From positions 335,660,427 through 335,724,426 of the forward strand of contig NC_081414.1 in assembly GCF_030272615.1 (NCBI RefSeq): a DNA stretch of 64,000 nucleotides, given 5' to 3'. The notes beneath the pieces are model-generated. The model saw only the letters and a program-made list of their open reading frames with translations. It searched no databases and was not told the DNA's origin. Source of the stretch: Cryptomeria japonica. Taxonomy: Eukaryota > Streptophyta > Pinopsida > Cupressales > Cupressaceae. Shown one piece after another: positions 51,949 through 62,681 of the stretch; within the stretch, counting starts at the first letter, position 1, and the number at the start of each line of letters is the position of its first letter. Made by a program: the position numbers and the translations under genes.

Positions 51949-53502
51949 TCAGAGACGTATTATCATTACTGGGAGCCCACCTTTCATACGCAAGGTGATG
52001 GAAAGAGAATACTTTGGACTATACTCTGTCTCTGCTTTCACACTATACCTGTGTAGAACGGAAGCCACAACCGACTTCATCTGAATGAAGCTCATTTCCT
52101 TCCCAAGACAAATCCGAGGCCCGGCTTGAAACACTGGAAACTTGTATGGATCCTCTGCAACAAATTTCCCATTTTTCAGCCATCTCTTCGGCTTGAACTC
52201 CAGACAGTCGCTGCCCCAGATGCTTTCCATCCTGCCCATTGAATAAATACTATAGCTCACAAACCAGCCCTTCCGCACAACATTACCGTCGGGCAGCACA
52301 TCATCAGCTGCAGCGAGTTTGGTATCAAGAGGTACAGGTGGGCAAAGCCTCAGAGATTCACACAGAGCCGCATGCAAATAATGCATCTCCTTCAATTCCT
52401 CAAAGCTAAATACAACCCATTTCGATTCTCCTTCCTCCGCCCGGCCATTTCTGGCTGCCAAGAGCTGCAAAATCTCAGAGCGGATGGTGTCTTCTACGCA
52501 GGGACGAGAAGAGAGTAACCAGAAAAACCATGTTAACGCCGTCGAAGTCGTGTCTCTCCCTGCCATTATAAAACTCACCACCATGTCTCTTAAAAACAGC
52601 TCCGATTTCTCTAGCAAAGACCTTATTTCCATCTCATCAAAAGGTTTCTCAAGCTCTGGATTACCCACAACAGCCTCCATGAATCTGGAGAGAAGATCCT
52701 CTTTCTTCTTCTTGCCCATCTCCTTCCTTCTTGAACGAATTATATCCATGGCGAATTCATCCACCACGCCAATGGCTTTCCTTAGCTTCCTTTCAGAACC
52801 CACGTTCAGAAACCGCTTGATTCTCCACAAGTAGGGGAAAATGTAAAAGAAGCGTCCAGAACTGATGTGGGTCGCATCGTCGAAAGCTTCTGCAAAGGGC
52901 GAGCGAGGCAAAGAAGAGTGGAGGCAGGCAGGATCCACCCCAAAAGCAACCTTGCATATATTATCAAATGCAAACCTGTGTAAAACATCTTGCATGTCTA
53001 TGGTGGCAGATGTTTTACTTACCCGGGACAAGAGCGGCATGAGGCGGTTCTGAATCTCCCACTGCACCGTCTCAACCACAAAACTTCTGAGCGACTTGGT
53101 GTTGAATTCATAGCTGGCAACTTTTCTCTGCATCCTCCACAGTTCTCCGTCCACATTGAAGATTCCGCTGCCGAGGAAATCATGGAGAAGAAAACTGAAG
53201 CGTTCTCCTTTGGGATAGTTCACAAACTTGGTGCTGAGAATGTGTTCTACGTTCGCAGGATTGGCAATGTAAAAGCCTGCGACTCCTGGGCGCCGGACAA
53301 TGAATGTCTTGGAAGGTGTTCTGGAAACGGCATCCGTTGCCCATTCTAGAAACCTGTTTCGGTTTCGGAGAAACTCAAATGTAATCCCCACTAGAGGATA
53401 TACTGTAGGACCTTTGTATGGTCCCTTGTTCCAGCGTTTACTACCGATAATGTTGATTAGCAGGCTCAGAGAAAATAGTAGAAAGGCAATCAGAATGGCC
53501 AT
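51949..53502 (-). CDS. Cytochrome P450, CYP94 family
   Basis: Intact single-exon P450 of 517 residues, a usual length for the intronless CYP94 family. An N-terminal membrane anchor (residues 1-20) is followed by the basic SKRWNKGPYKGP linker, so it should sit on the ER membrane facing the cytosol and use NADPH-P450 reductase. Visible motifs: FAFDNICKVAFGVDPACL (177-194, characteristic of CYP94), I-helix AGRDTT (314-319), K-helix ExxR (E382-R385), PERF-like FKPKRW (436-441) and heme loop FQAGPRICLG with the Cys ligand at 465. The family oxidises fatty-acid chains; some members hydroxylate or carboxylate jasmonoyl-isoleucine, others act on free fatty acids. The sequence does not settle the substrate. 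Start: the only ATG that keeps the anchor. The 3' end is duplicated downstream, and a Helitron may end about 134 bp upstream. Confidence 0.93.
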   Translation of the reverse strand: MAILIAFLLFSLSLLINIIGSKRWNKGPYKGPTVYPLVGITFEFLRNRNRFLEWATDAVSRTPSKTFIVRRPGVAGFYIANPANVEHILSTKFVNYPKGERFSFLLHDFLGSGIFNVDGELWRMQRKVASYEFNTKSLRSFVVETVQWEIQNRLMPLLSRVSKTSATIDMQDVLHRFAFDNICKVAFGVDPACLHSSLPRSPFAEAFDDATHISSGRFFYIFPYLWRIKRFLNVGSERKLRKAIGVVDEFAMDIIRSRRKEMGKKKKEDLLSRFMEAVVGNPELEKPFDEMEIRSLLEKSELFLRDMVVSFIMAGRDTTSTALTWFFWLLSSRPCVEDTIRSEILQLLAARNGRAEEGESKWVVFSFEELKEMHYLHAALCESLRLCPPVPLDTKLAAADDVLPDGNVVRKGWFVSYSIYSMGRMESIWGSDCLEFKPKRWLKNGKFVAEDPYKFPVFQAGPRICLGKEMSFIQMKSVVASVLHRYSVKAETEYSPKYSLSITLRMKGGLPVMIIRL

Positions 53503-53576
53503 TGCCTTCGATACCTAGCTTGTCCAGGGTCTCATGTTATCGTTGTACAAGATAAATTTCGGACGGTGCTACGTAG

Positions 53577-53635
53577 GCCACGTATCAAGTTTGTGGTGAC
53601 GTATATTCGCAGACTAAATCTGTATTGGCTATAAA
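53577..53635 (-). promoter_or_regulatory. Candidate CYP94 promoter elements
   Basis: Read on the minus strand: a TATA-like TTTATAG (53629-53635), CCAAT (53624-53628), TGACGT core as ACGTCA (53597-53602) and a G-box/ABRE-like TACGTGGC (53577-53584). They lie 75-135 bp upstream of the start codon. ACGT cores are common in stress- and hormone-responsive plant promoters; their use here is inferred only. Confidence 0.35.
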
Positions 53636-53661
53636 CTAGCACTTCCACCCTAAGGAGGTGC
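53636..53661 (-). mobile_element. Possible Helitron 3' terminus (hairpin + CTAG)
   Basis: On the minus strand GCACCTCC, a 7-base loop, GGAAGTGC, then TAG followed by T. This gives an 8-bp stem with one mismatch ending in CTAG|T, as expected for Helitron 3' ends (hairpin, CTRR, insertion before T). The hairpin directly touches CTAG, whereas a short gap is more usual. It is 474 bp downstream of the helicase stop. Confidence 0.4.
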
Positions 53662-54109
53662 AAGGTTACGCCGATAGGAAACAATAACTTATAATTGTAG
53701 ATGGTTATTTTGATATGTGATTTGTGCACAAAATAGTTTATTTTGAAAGATAAATAATCAAAGTATTTATATACAATTTTTGTTGAGACATAAAAAAACT
53801 ATCAATCTTATACATTTGGATCCTGAAGATGACTTTTTTCCTTGGTATGAATGAGTTTGAGGTTAGCTTTGTTTTTTTTTCTTTGATTTTGATCTGCATA
53901 GTGAAACAAGTAGTTAGTGTTTTTTTAGGAGGGATACATGCATGGTTTTATATAGATGGTTTAAAAGTATATAAATGTGGAAGTTTGCGAAGCAAAGAAA
54001 GGAAGCATTAAGCATTTGATGTAGCAATTTTGGAATAGCAAGTAATAGGTTTTTTTTTTGTTTTTTTTTGATATAGAATATAAAAGGGAAATTGCATACC
54101 TTTTACTCA
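53640..54109. other. Non-coding 3' flank of the Helitron
   Basis: AT-rich sequence between the helicase stop and the candidate Helitron terminus, with T-runs at about 54050-54069. No gene seen. Confidence 0.4.
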
Positions 54110-55489
54110 TTACAATGAGAGTTGTTGTAGTCGAGACTCCTCCTTTTTTCTGATAATTGTGTATGGATTATTCTTCATTCTTGAATATCGATCAAAAAAG
54201 AATGGTGGTTCTATACAGAGGTCCTTTATTGATTTAACCCTTGATACAACTGTAAAAGTTAACCCTTGTCTCTCTGTTTTACCTATATCAATTATAGCTT
54301 TTGGTAATGTTAATCCTTGGGATTTATGTATGGTAATTGCCCAGGCCATGGATAGTGGAATTTGTCTATGATTACCTAGGGATATTGGTGTTATAGGTAT
54401 ACTTTTCGGGTCATCTTGGTTCCAAGGTGGGCCATTGTAATTATCAAACCATACAACTACACACAAAGGTAAATCTGGTGGCTTAGAACCAGTCGTGTAT
54501 ACAATATTTAGCACCTCTCCAAGTGATCCATTGACAAGGCTTGCTTGTATCCTTAGGTTTGTTGTTAACATTGTTTGTTGGCCTCTACATAGCAGGAGTT
54601 CATGGGGAAGTTGGTTAGCATCATTATCAACATTTGGTTTTATGTGCGTTTTGATTGCAACACTAAGTGCAATAGGAAGATTTAGTAGTTTAACCATTTT
54701 TTTGTTATGCATTGTAACTAAATCATTAGTGGAGTATAGGTGTATTTCTTTGTCAATTTTTTTATCTTCATCAATACATAGTAATTTGTTTGTGCGGTTC
54801 ATTAGTAATTCCCAATCTCGTTCAGCTGGTTGGGCATCACACATGTTTTGTAATATTCGACGGAAGTCAATTTGATCTTGAGAATCACCCTGTTGACAAA
54901 ATATTGTTTGAAGTGTCACAATTGTAGTGAATTGCTCCCATAAAAACTTGGCATTCGAGTGTGATGCATATATAGGCTTGTCCATAACAGGTGGTAGTTG
55001 TGCTAGGTCACCAACAAGTATGATTGATGTCCCACCAAAGCACAAGTTTTGTTGGTGGGGGAAAGCTTCACACAGTCTGTTATCTATTTTCAATAGTAGC
55101 TTTGGTCCTATGAAGCTCATCTCATCAATAAGGAGGTATTTTATGTGTCTCATTTCTTCTTGAAATATTAATAGTGATTGGCCCCTTAGTGGTTGCATTT
55201 CTTTTATTGGAACCTTAAGGGCAAAATGTATAGTTGAGGCATGTATGTTGAATGTGGCAATTCCTATAGGAGCAACAACAAGGAGCGGGTTATAATGTTT
55301 TGATGCTAAACTCAAAAGTGCATGTCTAATACAATGTATTAGGTAGGATTTGCCTATCCCTGTTGTTCCTTGTATGATCACATGCAAGGGTTGGTTGAAG
55401 GATATTTCATTATAATGTTCTTGAATAATGGTAAGTGCAAGTTCTTGTTTCTTCATTGAATTGTAACGTGGTTTCTTCATCTTGATCAT
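54110..55489 (-). pseudogene. Helitron helicase domain (PIF1-like)
   Basis: The C-terminal half of a Helitron Rep/helicase: the SF1B helicase that unwinds DNA during rolling-circle transposition. 459 residues are open. Walker A GTTGIGKS (41-48), Walker B IDEMSF (121-126), GDLAQLPPV (160-168) and a C-terminal SMAWAITIHKSQGLTL are all present, so the helicase core looks complete. It overlaps the end of the upstream frame (55410-56177) in a different frame, meaning a frameshift at about 55430-55490 cuts it from the Rep part. The M at 55489 is probably not a true start. The stop at 54110-54112 appears genuine. Very likely inactive as part of the full protein. Confidence 0.85.
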
Positions 55490-58469
55490 ACATCCTGTTT
55501 ATGCTTATGAAATGTTCAGCAGTGTCATGTAAATGTGGGGGAATAGAACATTCATTCCATTTATTCATATTGTCAAAGTCACGTCTACCAAGCATTTCGA
55601 TGATATTTTGATTTCCAGTAGTACGAATCCCCATTTGTGATAGCAAATCCCATTCATTCATATGTACAGTGGTTTCTAGATTTATCTCATTATCAGTGTC
55701 CTCATCATGTTCATGGTTTTCCTCTATATCAACTATGCGATCGACATGCCACACAAAATGTTTATTTACATTCATTTGCTTCCAATTTGTAACAATGTCA
55801 TTTTTGGTGAGACTTATTTCCACTGAAATGTTACGAAAATGCTTGTATAGAAGTAGGTCACTCCAACAAAATGTTTCAAGCTGTTCAAAATCCTCATTTG
55901 GAATAGCATAGAATCGAGGAAAGACATTAACAATTGCATTTTCTTTCCTTTTTTTCCATTTGCATCCTTTGCAAGTGGCAGAAAATGTAAATGATCTAGC
56001 AGAATCAATCAATGTTGTTGTTTCCATCTCAAGAGGGCATTGTATGTAGGAGTGTAGATAGTTCAATTGTAATGCAATTTCATTTTGGTTTCTTTTGATT
56101 CGATGGAATAGTTTTCTTCTAACATTTAGTGTCATAAATGAGTGATTGCAAACAACAAGCGATAGTTTTTGAAGCATATGTCATGTCTCTTGTGCACTTA
56201 TATCACGATTTGCAATGATTTCAACTATAAATTTGCAATATGCTACTATTGCTTGGTCCTCAATTGCTTGTTTTTTACAAATTCGTGTTAACACATCAAT
56301 ACAAGACTCTGATTTTCTTTCTGCCTTGGATGCATATTTTGCAATATTTTTAAGAACAAGTGATTTTGATACAACTAGTTGGCAATCCATATTAGCTCTC
56401 CATATTGAAATCATTTATGAGAAATGTATATTCAATCTATCATCATTTCGTGCAGGGGTATATGTTTTTTTTCCTGATTCATCGCATGATAGGGAAGAGC
56501 TATCACATTCGGTCCAAGGAGCTTTGTAACAACACTCTATAAGGTGACCTCGCTTTCGTAGGCATGTTGCCTTAGTACATTTTGTGTGCCTTTGAACATG
56601 GTTGATCAAGTCTTCATAGTCAACAAGTGTATTTATAGAGAAGATCTCACTTGTATTTAGCAAACAAGGATCTTCTTCTGAAGATCAGTGCCTTGTGTTG
56701 TTTTTATCTAATGATGCATGAGGATTGGACGCACTAACATATTTGTCAAAGAATGACTTAGCTATTTCTACAACAACAGGGTTGTCCCAGTCGAGTTTGT
56801 CCATGTTTGGTGCACTGTCAAGCCAAATGAATCCATGTATATGTGCAGATCCTCGATGTTGCCATTCATATCTATACCAATAATTTTTTGCACACAGGAG
56901 TTTCTCTATTACTTCTTCACGAAAGATTGTGAACCGTTGATGAAAATATAGGGATGTTGTATGAGGGTTATTGATAGTGTTGTTTGTGCAATCTTTGTTA
57001 ATTTGCAGTTTGGTCGACACACCATTCACAAATAATTGTTGTAAATCTGGCCATTTTGTATCTGCAGAACTTAATGTGAAGAAGAGAGTAGGGGATCCTA
57101 TTTGGCTGATCATATTTGACAACTCACCACGACACTTGTTTCAATAAGAGCGGGTCCCTCTTAAGGAAGAACCAAAATGTATCAATTCTTCGGCTAGCTA
57201 AGTATTGGGCATTTGTTGTAAGTTTAGGTGAAGACTATCGATGGTGTTTAGTATGGAATCCTCTACATTTTGTTTGACAAAAATGGAGGAAAGTCCTTGG
57301 TTGCGATGTCTCATCATTAGATTGAATACAAAATATTGAAATCTTGGATGGCATCCAAATCTATTATCATGAAACCTCATCAAGTGCAACACATATTCAT
57401 GCATCTGAACTTCTCTATAGCATGGTTGCAATTTCAATGCAATACCATTTGGGAAGAGTGTGGGAAAAACCATGTCTAGAAGGGCCTTAGTATTGTATTC
57501 ATTTATTGGTGAATGGTCAAGTTGTGGCCAGTGAATAAGGCTGTCATGTTCATATGTAATTTGCAAGGTATCTTTGATGATTTCTAGTTCAGGATGACTA
57601 TTTGGTAATTTAGCCATAAATGATGTTTAGTAAGTTATTTAATTTTCATGTTGATCCCCAATAGCCATATATTTAGTGTTTGTTGCTTCAATTTGTTCAT
57701 GTTCAAAACCAATGGTATGAAGCAGGTTTGAAATGCCTATATTTGTATCCAGTAGTTGTGCTAGAGAGTCAACATCTATTTGAACATCTTTGTAGTATGG
57801 GTCATATTTGATCTTATATTGTAGTGCAGCCCACACACGTGCTCTACTTACATAGCAATCATAATGGTCCCCTTGTGCACACAATCTACGAACTATAAGG
57901 ACATCTAAGTTTGTAATTCTATGTGAGAGATATTTTACTATTGTTTCGATATCTTGTGGGAAACTAATTGCATGCCCACTATATTTGTATTGTCCTCCAT
58001 GAGCATGACTTACTTGAACTATTGGACTTACCCGTGCTATGAGCATCTCTTCGACTTGGGTTAGATTTTTTAACTCGTCTGGTTGTTTGCCTGGGTCTAA
58101 ATTATTAGATGTCGAGAATCTATGTATACCTTTCTCATGAAAACATCTAGTACAAATTGGACCATTGTTTGTTGCATTTGTATGTATTCGAGGGTAGCAT
58201 TCACAACATATCGTGCATGTTTGCAAGTCTGATAATGCATCTATTCTATTGCGAAATCTTGTCGAGGCTATTATGAAGTCATTGTTTGGTTGTGGTTTGG
58301 GATGGTTTGTTGTCATTTTTTCTTTGCGTTTCATATGACGACAAATACTTATTTCTATTTTATGGCAAGCATAGTAGTCTTGACTTCTTTTACGAGTTTG
58401 CAACTTTTGTTTTTCAATTTTGGAGGATCTAGTTTGAGAATTTTGAGGGGTGCAGTTCATCATCTGCAA
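55410..58469 (-). pseudogene. Helitron Rep (HUH) region, several stops
   Basis: N-terminal and Rep part of the same Helitron protein, all in one frame. Order: a Cys-rich N-terminal domain (CTICCECYPRI..CTRCF, about 58220-58140; DUF6570-like), then the Helitron_like_N/Rep domain with SLRGTR, TLSSADTKWPDL and the two-histidine motif EWQHRGSAHIHGFIWL near 56830-56870, which supplies the HUH metal site. Premature stops lie at 57639-57641, 57627-57629, 57198-57200, within about 57143 (TGA for the expected Trp), 56685-56687, 56415-56417 and 56181-56183. The helicase follows in another frame. The pattern fits an old, inactive autonomous Helitron. Confidence 0.85.
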
Positions 58470-58851
58470 ATGAAATTGTAAGTGTCATTATCAATGGTAA
58501 GAAAAAAACTAATATGTAGAATTACAAATCATTAATCTAAATGAAAAAATAAAGTGTTAATTATATCCATCATGTAGTAAAAAAAACAATTTGAGGAAAG
58601 GTAGTAGACAAATTATTTTCATGAAATCAACTTAAATTGTAATATAAATAAATGTGACATTTTCTTGACACATTATAAAAAAAAATATAAAAATTTAATA
58701 TATAGCTATTTTTTGAAATTTTTTGTACATATCATAAGCAATGAAGCTTGATCTAGGTACTATTATTGTGCATATCATTGATTTTGGCCAACAAGGAGTT
58801 TTTCTCTGCAACAAAATCTATCTTCTCAACTTTGGTGATTTTTATTTTAAT
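58470..58851. other. Non-coding spacer between Helitron genes
   Basis: AT-rich sequence between the Rep frame and the RPA-like fragment. No frame or motif seen. Confidence 0.4.
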
Positions 58852-59232
58852 TCAACCTTGAACACCAGTTGAATCATTTGCAAATGAGATAGTGAAGATA
58901 AATTTCTTGAATAAAGCTTGCTTAATTATAGCCTCAACATTGATCTTTGCTTCTCGGTTGAATTGTAGCATATATAAATGCACTGTAGAAATTACAAGGA
59001 GGTAGGTGGCTTCTTCTTCAAAAGCAATAGCCCATAGTGTGCCTATATGATTTTCTAGCTTTAGTTGAAGTATACATCTGTAAATGCAATTTACAAATGT
59101 ACCCTTGCACTTAGAACAATTCCATGTCTTATCATCATTCTGCACAACTCTTTTTTTACATTGTTTACCATCTATCTCAAGTGGGCAAGATGGATAAAAA
59201 ATTGAATTTGATTTTATGAATTGTATTGTTTC
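58852..59232 (-). pseudogene. Helitron-borne RPA1-like fragment
   Basis: C-terminal OB-fold of a replication protein A large-subunit-like protein, a single-strand DNA binder that plant Helitrons often carry. The frame reads ETIQFIKSNSIFYPSCPLEI, then the zinc ribbon C-x8-C (CPLEIDGKQC) and C-x2-C (CSKC), CIYRCILQLKLENHIG and WAIAFEEEATYLL, the usual layout of the RPA70 DBD-C domain. It stops at 58852-58854. Its upstream part is cut at 59232, exactly where an LTR starts. It lies in the same orientation as Rep, 383 bp away. Confidence 0.75.
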
Positions 59233-60670
59233 TGTAGACGTATAAAAATGACCATCTTCCTAAATGAATATTTTATGTTCATTTCCCTATTTGATTAAAT
59301 TCAATTTAATTAAATTATCCGCATTCCTCTATTTTATTAAGTAAATTACTTAATTTATTTAAATAAAATTCACTATACCATTTAATGAATAAATCATTTT
59401 ATTCAATTAAATAGTTATCCTAAATTGAATAAATCAAATTTATTTAATTTCTCCAAATTGCAATCAAATTGAATGAAATACTTTATTTCAATTAAATCCT
59501 ATTATCCCCCCCATCCACTTGCAAAATCCCAAACCCATTTCTAATCCCTTCTAGAATCTTCTAATCGCTTCTAATTAACCTAACCCCTCCTCTAAACTTT
59601 GTCACATCCCTAAGCAAAGGGAAGTCACTTCTCAAAGCCTAAAAGTCTTTGATAACCATTAAAGGCTTTCAACCTTCAACCACTAAATGTCTCAAAGTCT
59701 TTGATAACCTTTGAAAGCTTTCAACCTTCAACCACTTAATCCACAAAGTCTCCAATAACCATTAATGGTTAACCCAAACCCTCCTACATGGTTAAAACAT
59801 TTGTTTTGACTCAACCTCTACCCAACCCAAGGGTCTCATCAGGCCTTTAATGCTTTGACCATGATTATCTCTTAATCATTTGCACAAAGGTTTATCCTTG
59901 GATTAACTCCTAATCCAGTGGGTAATCCTAACTTAGACTTGACCCTTAGCCTCTAGATAACTATGAGGTCTTCTCAGGCCTTTAATGCCTCCAACCCCTT
60001 TTTTCAACCCAATCTTATGTTGACACTTGTCACCATGTCATTGGTGCAAATTGTGCACATGGATCCCTAACTTTCAAACTTGGCCCTTGATTAAACCTTT
60101 TAATCCTGGCCATCCATTGCCCTATTTGTGCTATAAATAGAGCTCTCATTCCTCCATTTTTAACGATCATCCTTCAAATTTGTAGCATCACACTTATGCT
60201 CAAATATATCCAAGCTTTCATTTCATATATGCTCATCATTTAGCCTCTTTTAGATCAGGAATTAGACTAAATATGCATGTTTAGAGTACTTTCTTTATCA
60301 TTTTAGCTCAACCATAGATTAAATATAGTATGCTAGGATAGTACTCATACTAATCTTATCATCTTATCATTTAGTTTATTGCATTTCTAAGATCATACAT
60401 AGCTTAAAATACATCTCATACTAAAATCTATCAAAGCATCCCTCGTTCTCACATTTGCCATCCCTAAACCATTTTGCTCAGTGATCTAAGAGCAAAAACA
60501 TCGGTTTGAGGGACATTGTGAGATAGAGAACCATGGGACCCTCCTTGGGAAGCTGAGTAATACGTTATTACTCCATAGCTTGCATCAAGAAGTCCTGTGT
60601 GTGTGTGTGGACTAGTATTTAACTAAATTTTCACATATTAAGCTTTATTCGCCCACTTTTCCCGCATACA
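59233..60670 (+). repeat. 5' LTR of element H
   Basis: Starts TGTAGACG, ends CCCGCATACA. It contains a TATA box CTATAAATAGAGCTC at 60131-60145. The first 250 bp are rich in TTTAATT blocks like the start of the D LTR (both TGTAGAC). A single LTR is visible, so the limits rest on the TG..CA ends and the primer-binding region. Confidence 0.6.
60131..60145 (+). promoter_or_regulatory. TATA box of the element H LTR
   Basis: CTATAAATAGAGCTC, a strong plant TATA box about 540 bp upstream of the LTR end. It fits a U3/R boundary near 60160-60170. Confidence 0.6.
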
Positions 60671-60700
60671 TTTCTGGTGCCCACCATGGGGCCCGACCCC
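60671..60700 (+). other. Primer-binding region of element H
   Basis: TTTCTGGTGCCCACCATGGG follows the LTR and continues with GCCCGACCCC. TGGYGCCCACCRTGGGGC text is common directly after the 5' LTR of plant gypsy elements. Confidence 0.55.
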
Positions 60701-60759
60701 AAATAACAAATCGGTTTTTCAAACTAATCACTTTTACAGGTCCGCGGGAAACAGGAATC

Positions 60760-61180
60760 GGCGCGTGGGAAACATTCCCTAGCGCATCTGGTTAACAGTC
60801 CAGTGCATCCCGCTTACTGTTTAGCGCGTGGGCTCTATAATTTAGCGTGTAAAGACCTTTCTTTAGCGCATGACTCCCACTAATATTTTCCTGTAGGTCT
60901 CGACGTGGGCGAGACACAGAGTAGCGCATGCAGTAAACAGAATAGCACATCCATTCCACAGTTTAGCGATTGTAGGCCATCATCCAGCGCGTGCGATTCA
61001 AACATTAGCGCATCAAATTCTGATTTTTCCTGTAGGTCTCAACGACAGAGAGAAAAAGACAGAACAACGCTTCCAACATATAGAGTAGCGCATTCAAATA
61101 ACAGCATAGCGCATGGGAAAATTATTTTAGCGCATCTAGTCTCTATTGTAGCGCATAAAAGCCTTTCTGTAACGCATAAC
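60760..61180 (+). repeat. Iteron-like 21-bp array 1 in the H leader
   Basis: Cores AGCGCRTG/AGCGCATC start at 60760, 60781, 60802, 60823, 60844, 60865; then 60923, 60944, 60965, 60986, 61007; then 61066, 61087, 61108, 61129, 61150, 61171: exactly 21 bp within each group. The groups are split by homologous spacers containing TTTTCCTGTAGGTCTC. The 12 bases between cores vary freely. Some cores differ by C-to-T or G-to-A (AGTGC, AGCAC), as from methylation decay. Confidence 0.85.
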
Positions 61181-61189
61181 AGACAGAGG

Positions 61190-62680
61190 AAAATTTTAAA
61201 ATTGTAACCGAAAAGGAAATTTTAGACTTGTGGAAGTCCACCAAATCATCTAACAATTTTCTCTGGTTTGCTTGCAGGTTGCTAACCACATTTGTTGCAG
61301 AAAGGAGCATAATTTTAGAATTTTTAGATGGTTAAAATTTTCTCTAACTTAGTTAAGTTAGTTTAAAATTTTAAAACATCTTTTAGTCTTAAAATTGAAC
61401 TCACTTGTTTCTTTTGGGCTATAAAACGAACTACTATCCAAACATCTTCTTGCTTTTATAGGAGAAAAACACTTCATTTTGGAAGCTCTAAAAAGAACCA
61501 ACAAATCTTTATTTTTGCAAAAGTTCTAAAAAGAACCTCACCATCCTTTGGTGCATAAAAGGATTCACTTCAAATTTCTGTCAAGTAAAAGAATCACACA
61601 AGTCCAGAGTCAGTTACAACTAAAGAGGGAAGATCTTCCCCTTTTAGCAATTTCTTTTGCTGACCAACACATCAAAAAATTTTCTTTGTTGACGAAATTC
61701 CTTTCATAGATCAGCAAATCATTGCTTTGACAGGATAAAAATGAACACCATGTTTTTCTGGAGCAACATCTCCGCATAGATTTTAGCAAATCACTGAATT
61801 GAAAGGATAAAATAAACCAAATTGATTGCTTTGTCTCGAAAGTAGAAGGAATATGCTCTCCCCTTAACTGGGTGATCAAAAATCCAGCCCACTCTTACAG
61901 CTTTCTGTACTTCAAGCATTAAATCCTTTAGCAGGCCTGCCTTCCTAAGGAGTTGCAATCAACTCTTAAAGCCGTTTATAGACGGTGTGAAGGGAACGAC
62001 CTAAGTGGAGAACGACTTTGACGCCAAGAATTCCAACCCACTCTAATCAAATGTGGAAAGCGATGAAAGTCCTTTTCAACGGTTGCGCGCAGTGATTAAC
62101 CTTCCCCCAGTATCCTCGAGATACGTAAAGCCTTTGTTCTAAAGGTTGGGAAGCCTCCTGAGGGAGTTTATCACTTACGGCCGAACGGGAAGCCTGATTA
62201 CAAACCATAGAATTAGAAACTTTGAGCCAAGTCAGTAACCAGACATTTATAACATCATAGTGCAAGGGTGGGGAAGAATCCGCCTCCAAGATTACTCACC
62301 ATATATCTCCCAAGATAACTACTCAACTGTGAAGCAATTCACTTTGAGTTAATTTCTGGCAAAAGGCAAAAAAAGGGGCACCCTCTAGGGGGTGACATGA
62401 CTGTTTGAGCTGACGGAGTATCGAGACTAGTGGGTTATGATGTTATTTATGACCCTTGACTAAAGAGTCTTTCTGAAGTGTTTTACTTGTATCCAAACCT
62501 GTTAAAACATTAGGGATTTGAACACATCCTCGCAAGAACATACACTTTTTGTTAGATTAGGCAAAATGGTTGTACTTTTTGTGTCGTGCTTGCATTTATT
62601 ACTTCAAAAAATCATCCATCACACTTGAAAATTTCACAACAAAATTCAAAATCCACAAGAAATCAAACAAGAGGAAAAAT
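61190..62680. other. H leader between the two arrays
   Basis: About 1.5 kb without a convincing frame on either strand and without AGCGC cores in register. The text is A-rich; frames such as 62047-62289 (minus) show no domain. Confidence 0.45.
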
Positions 62681-62681
62681 C

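Noticed and set aside
52484-53349. Plus-strand frames opposite the P450 gene
   Set aside because: Antisense shadows of the CYP94 coding sequence.
60905-61207. 100-residue frame with heptad repeats over the 21-bp array
   Set aside because: Heptads follow from the 21-bp period, the frame changes between groups, and array 2 has stops in the matching frame. Reported as a repeat instead.
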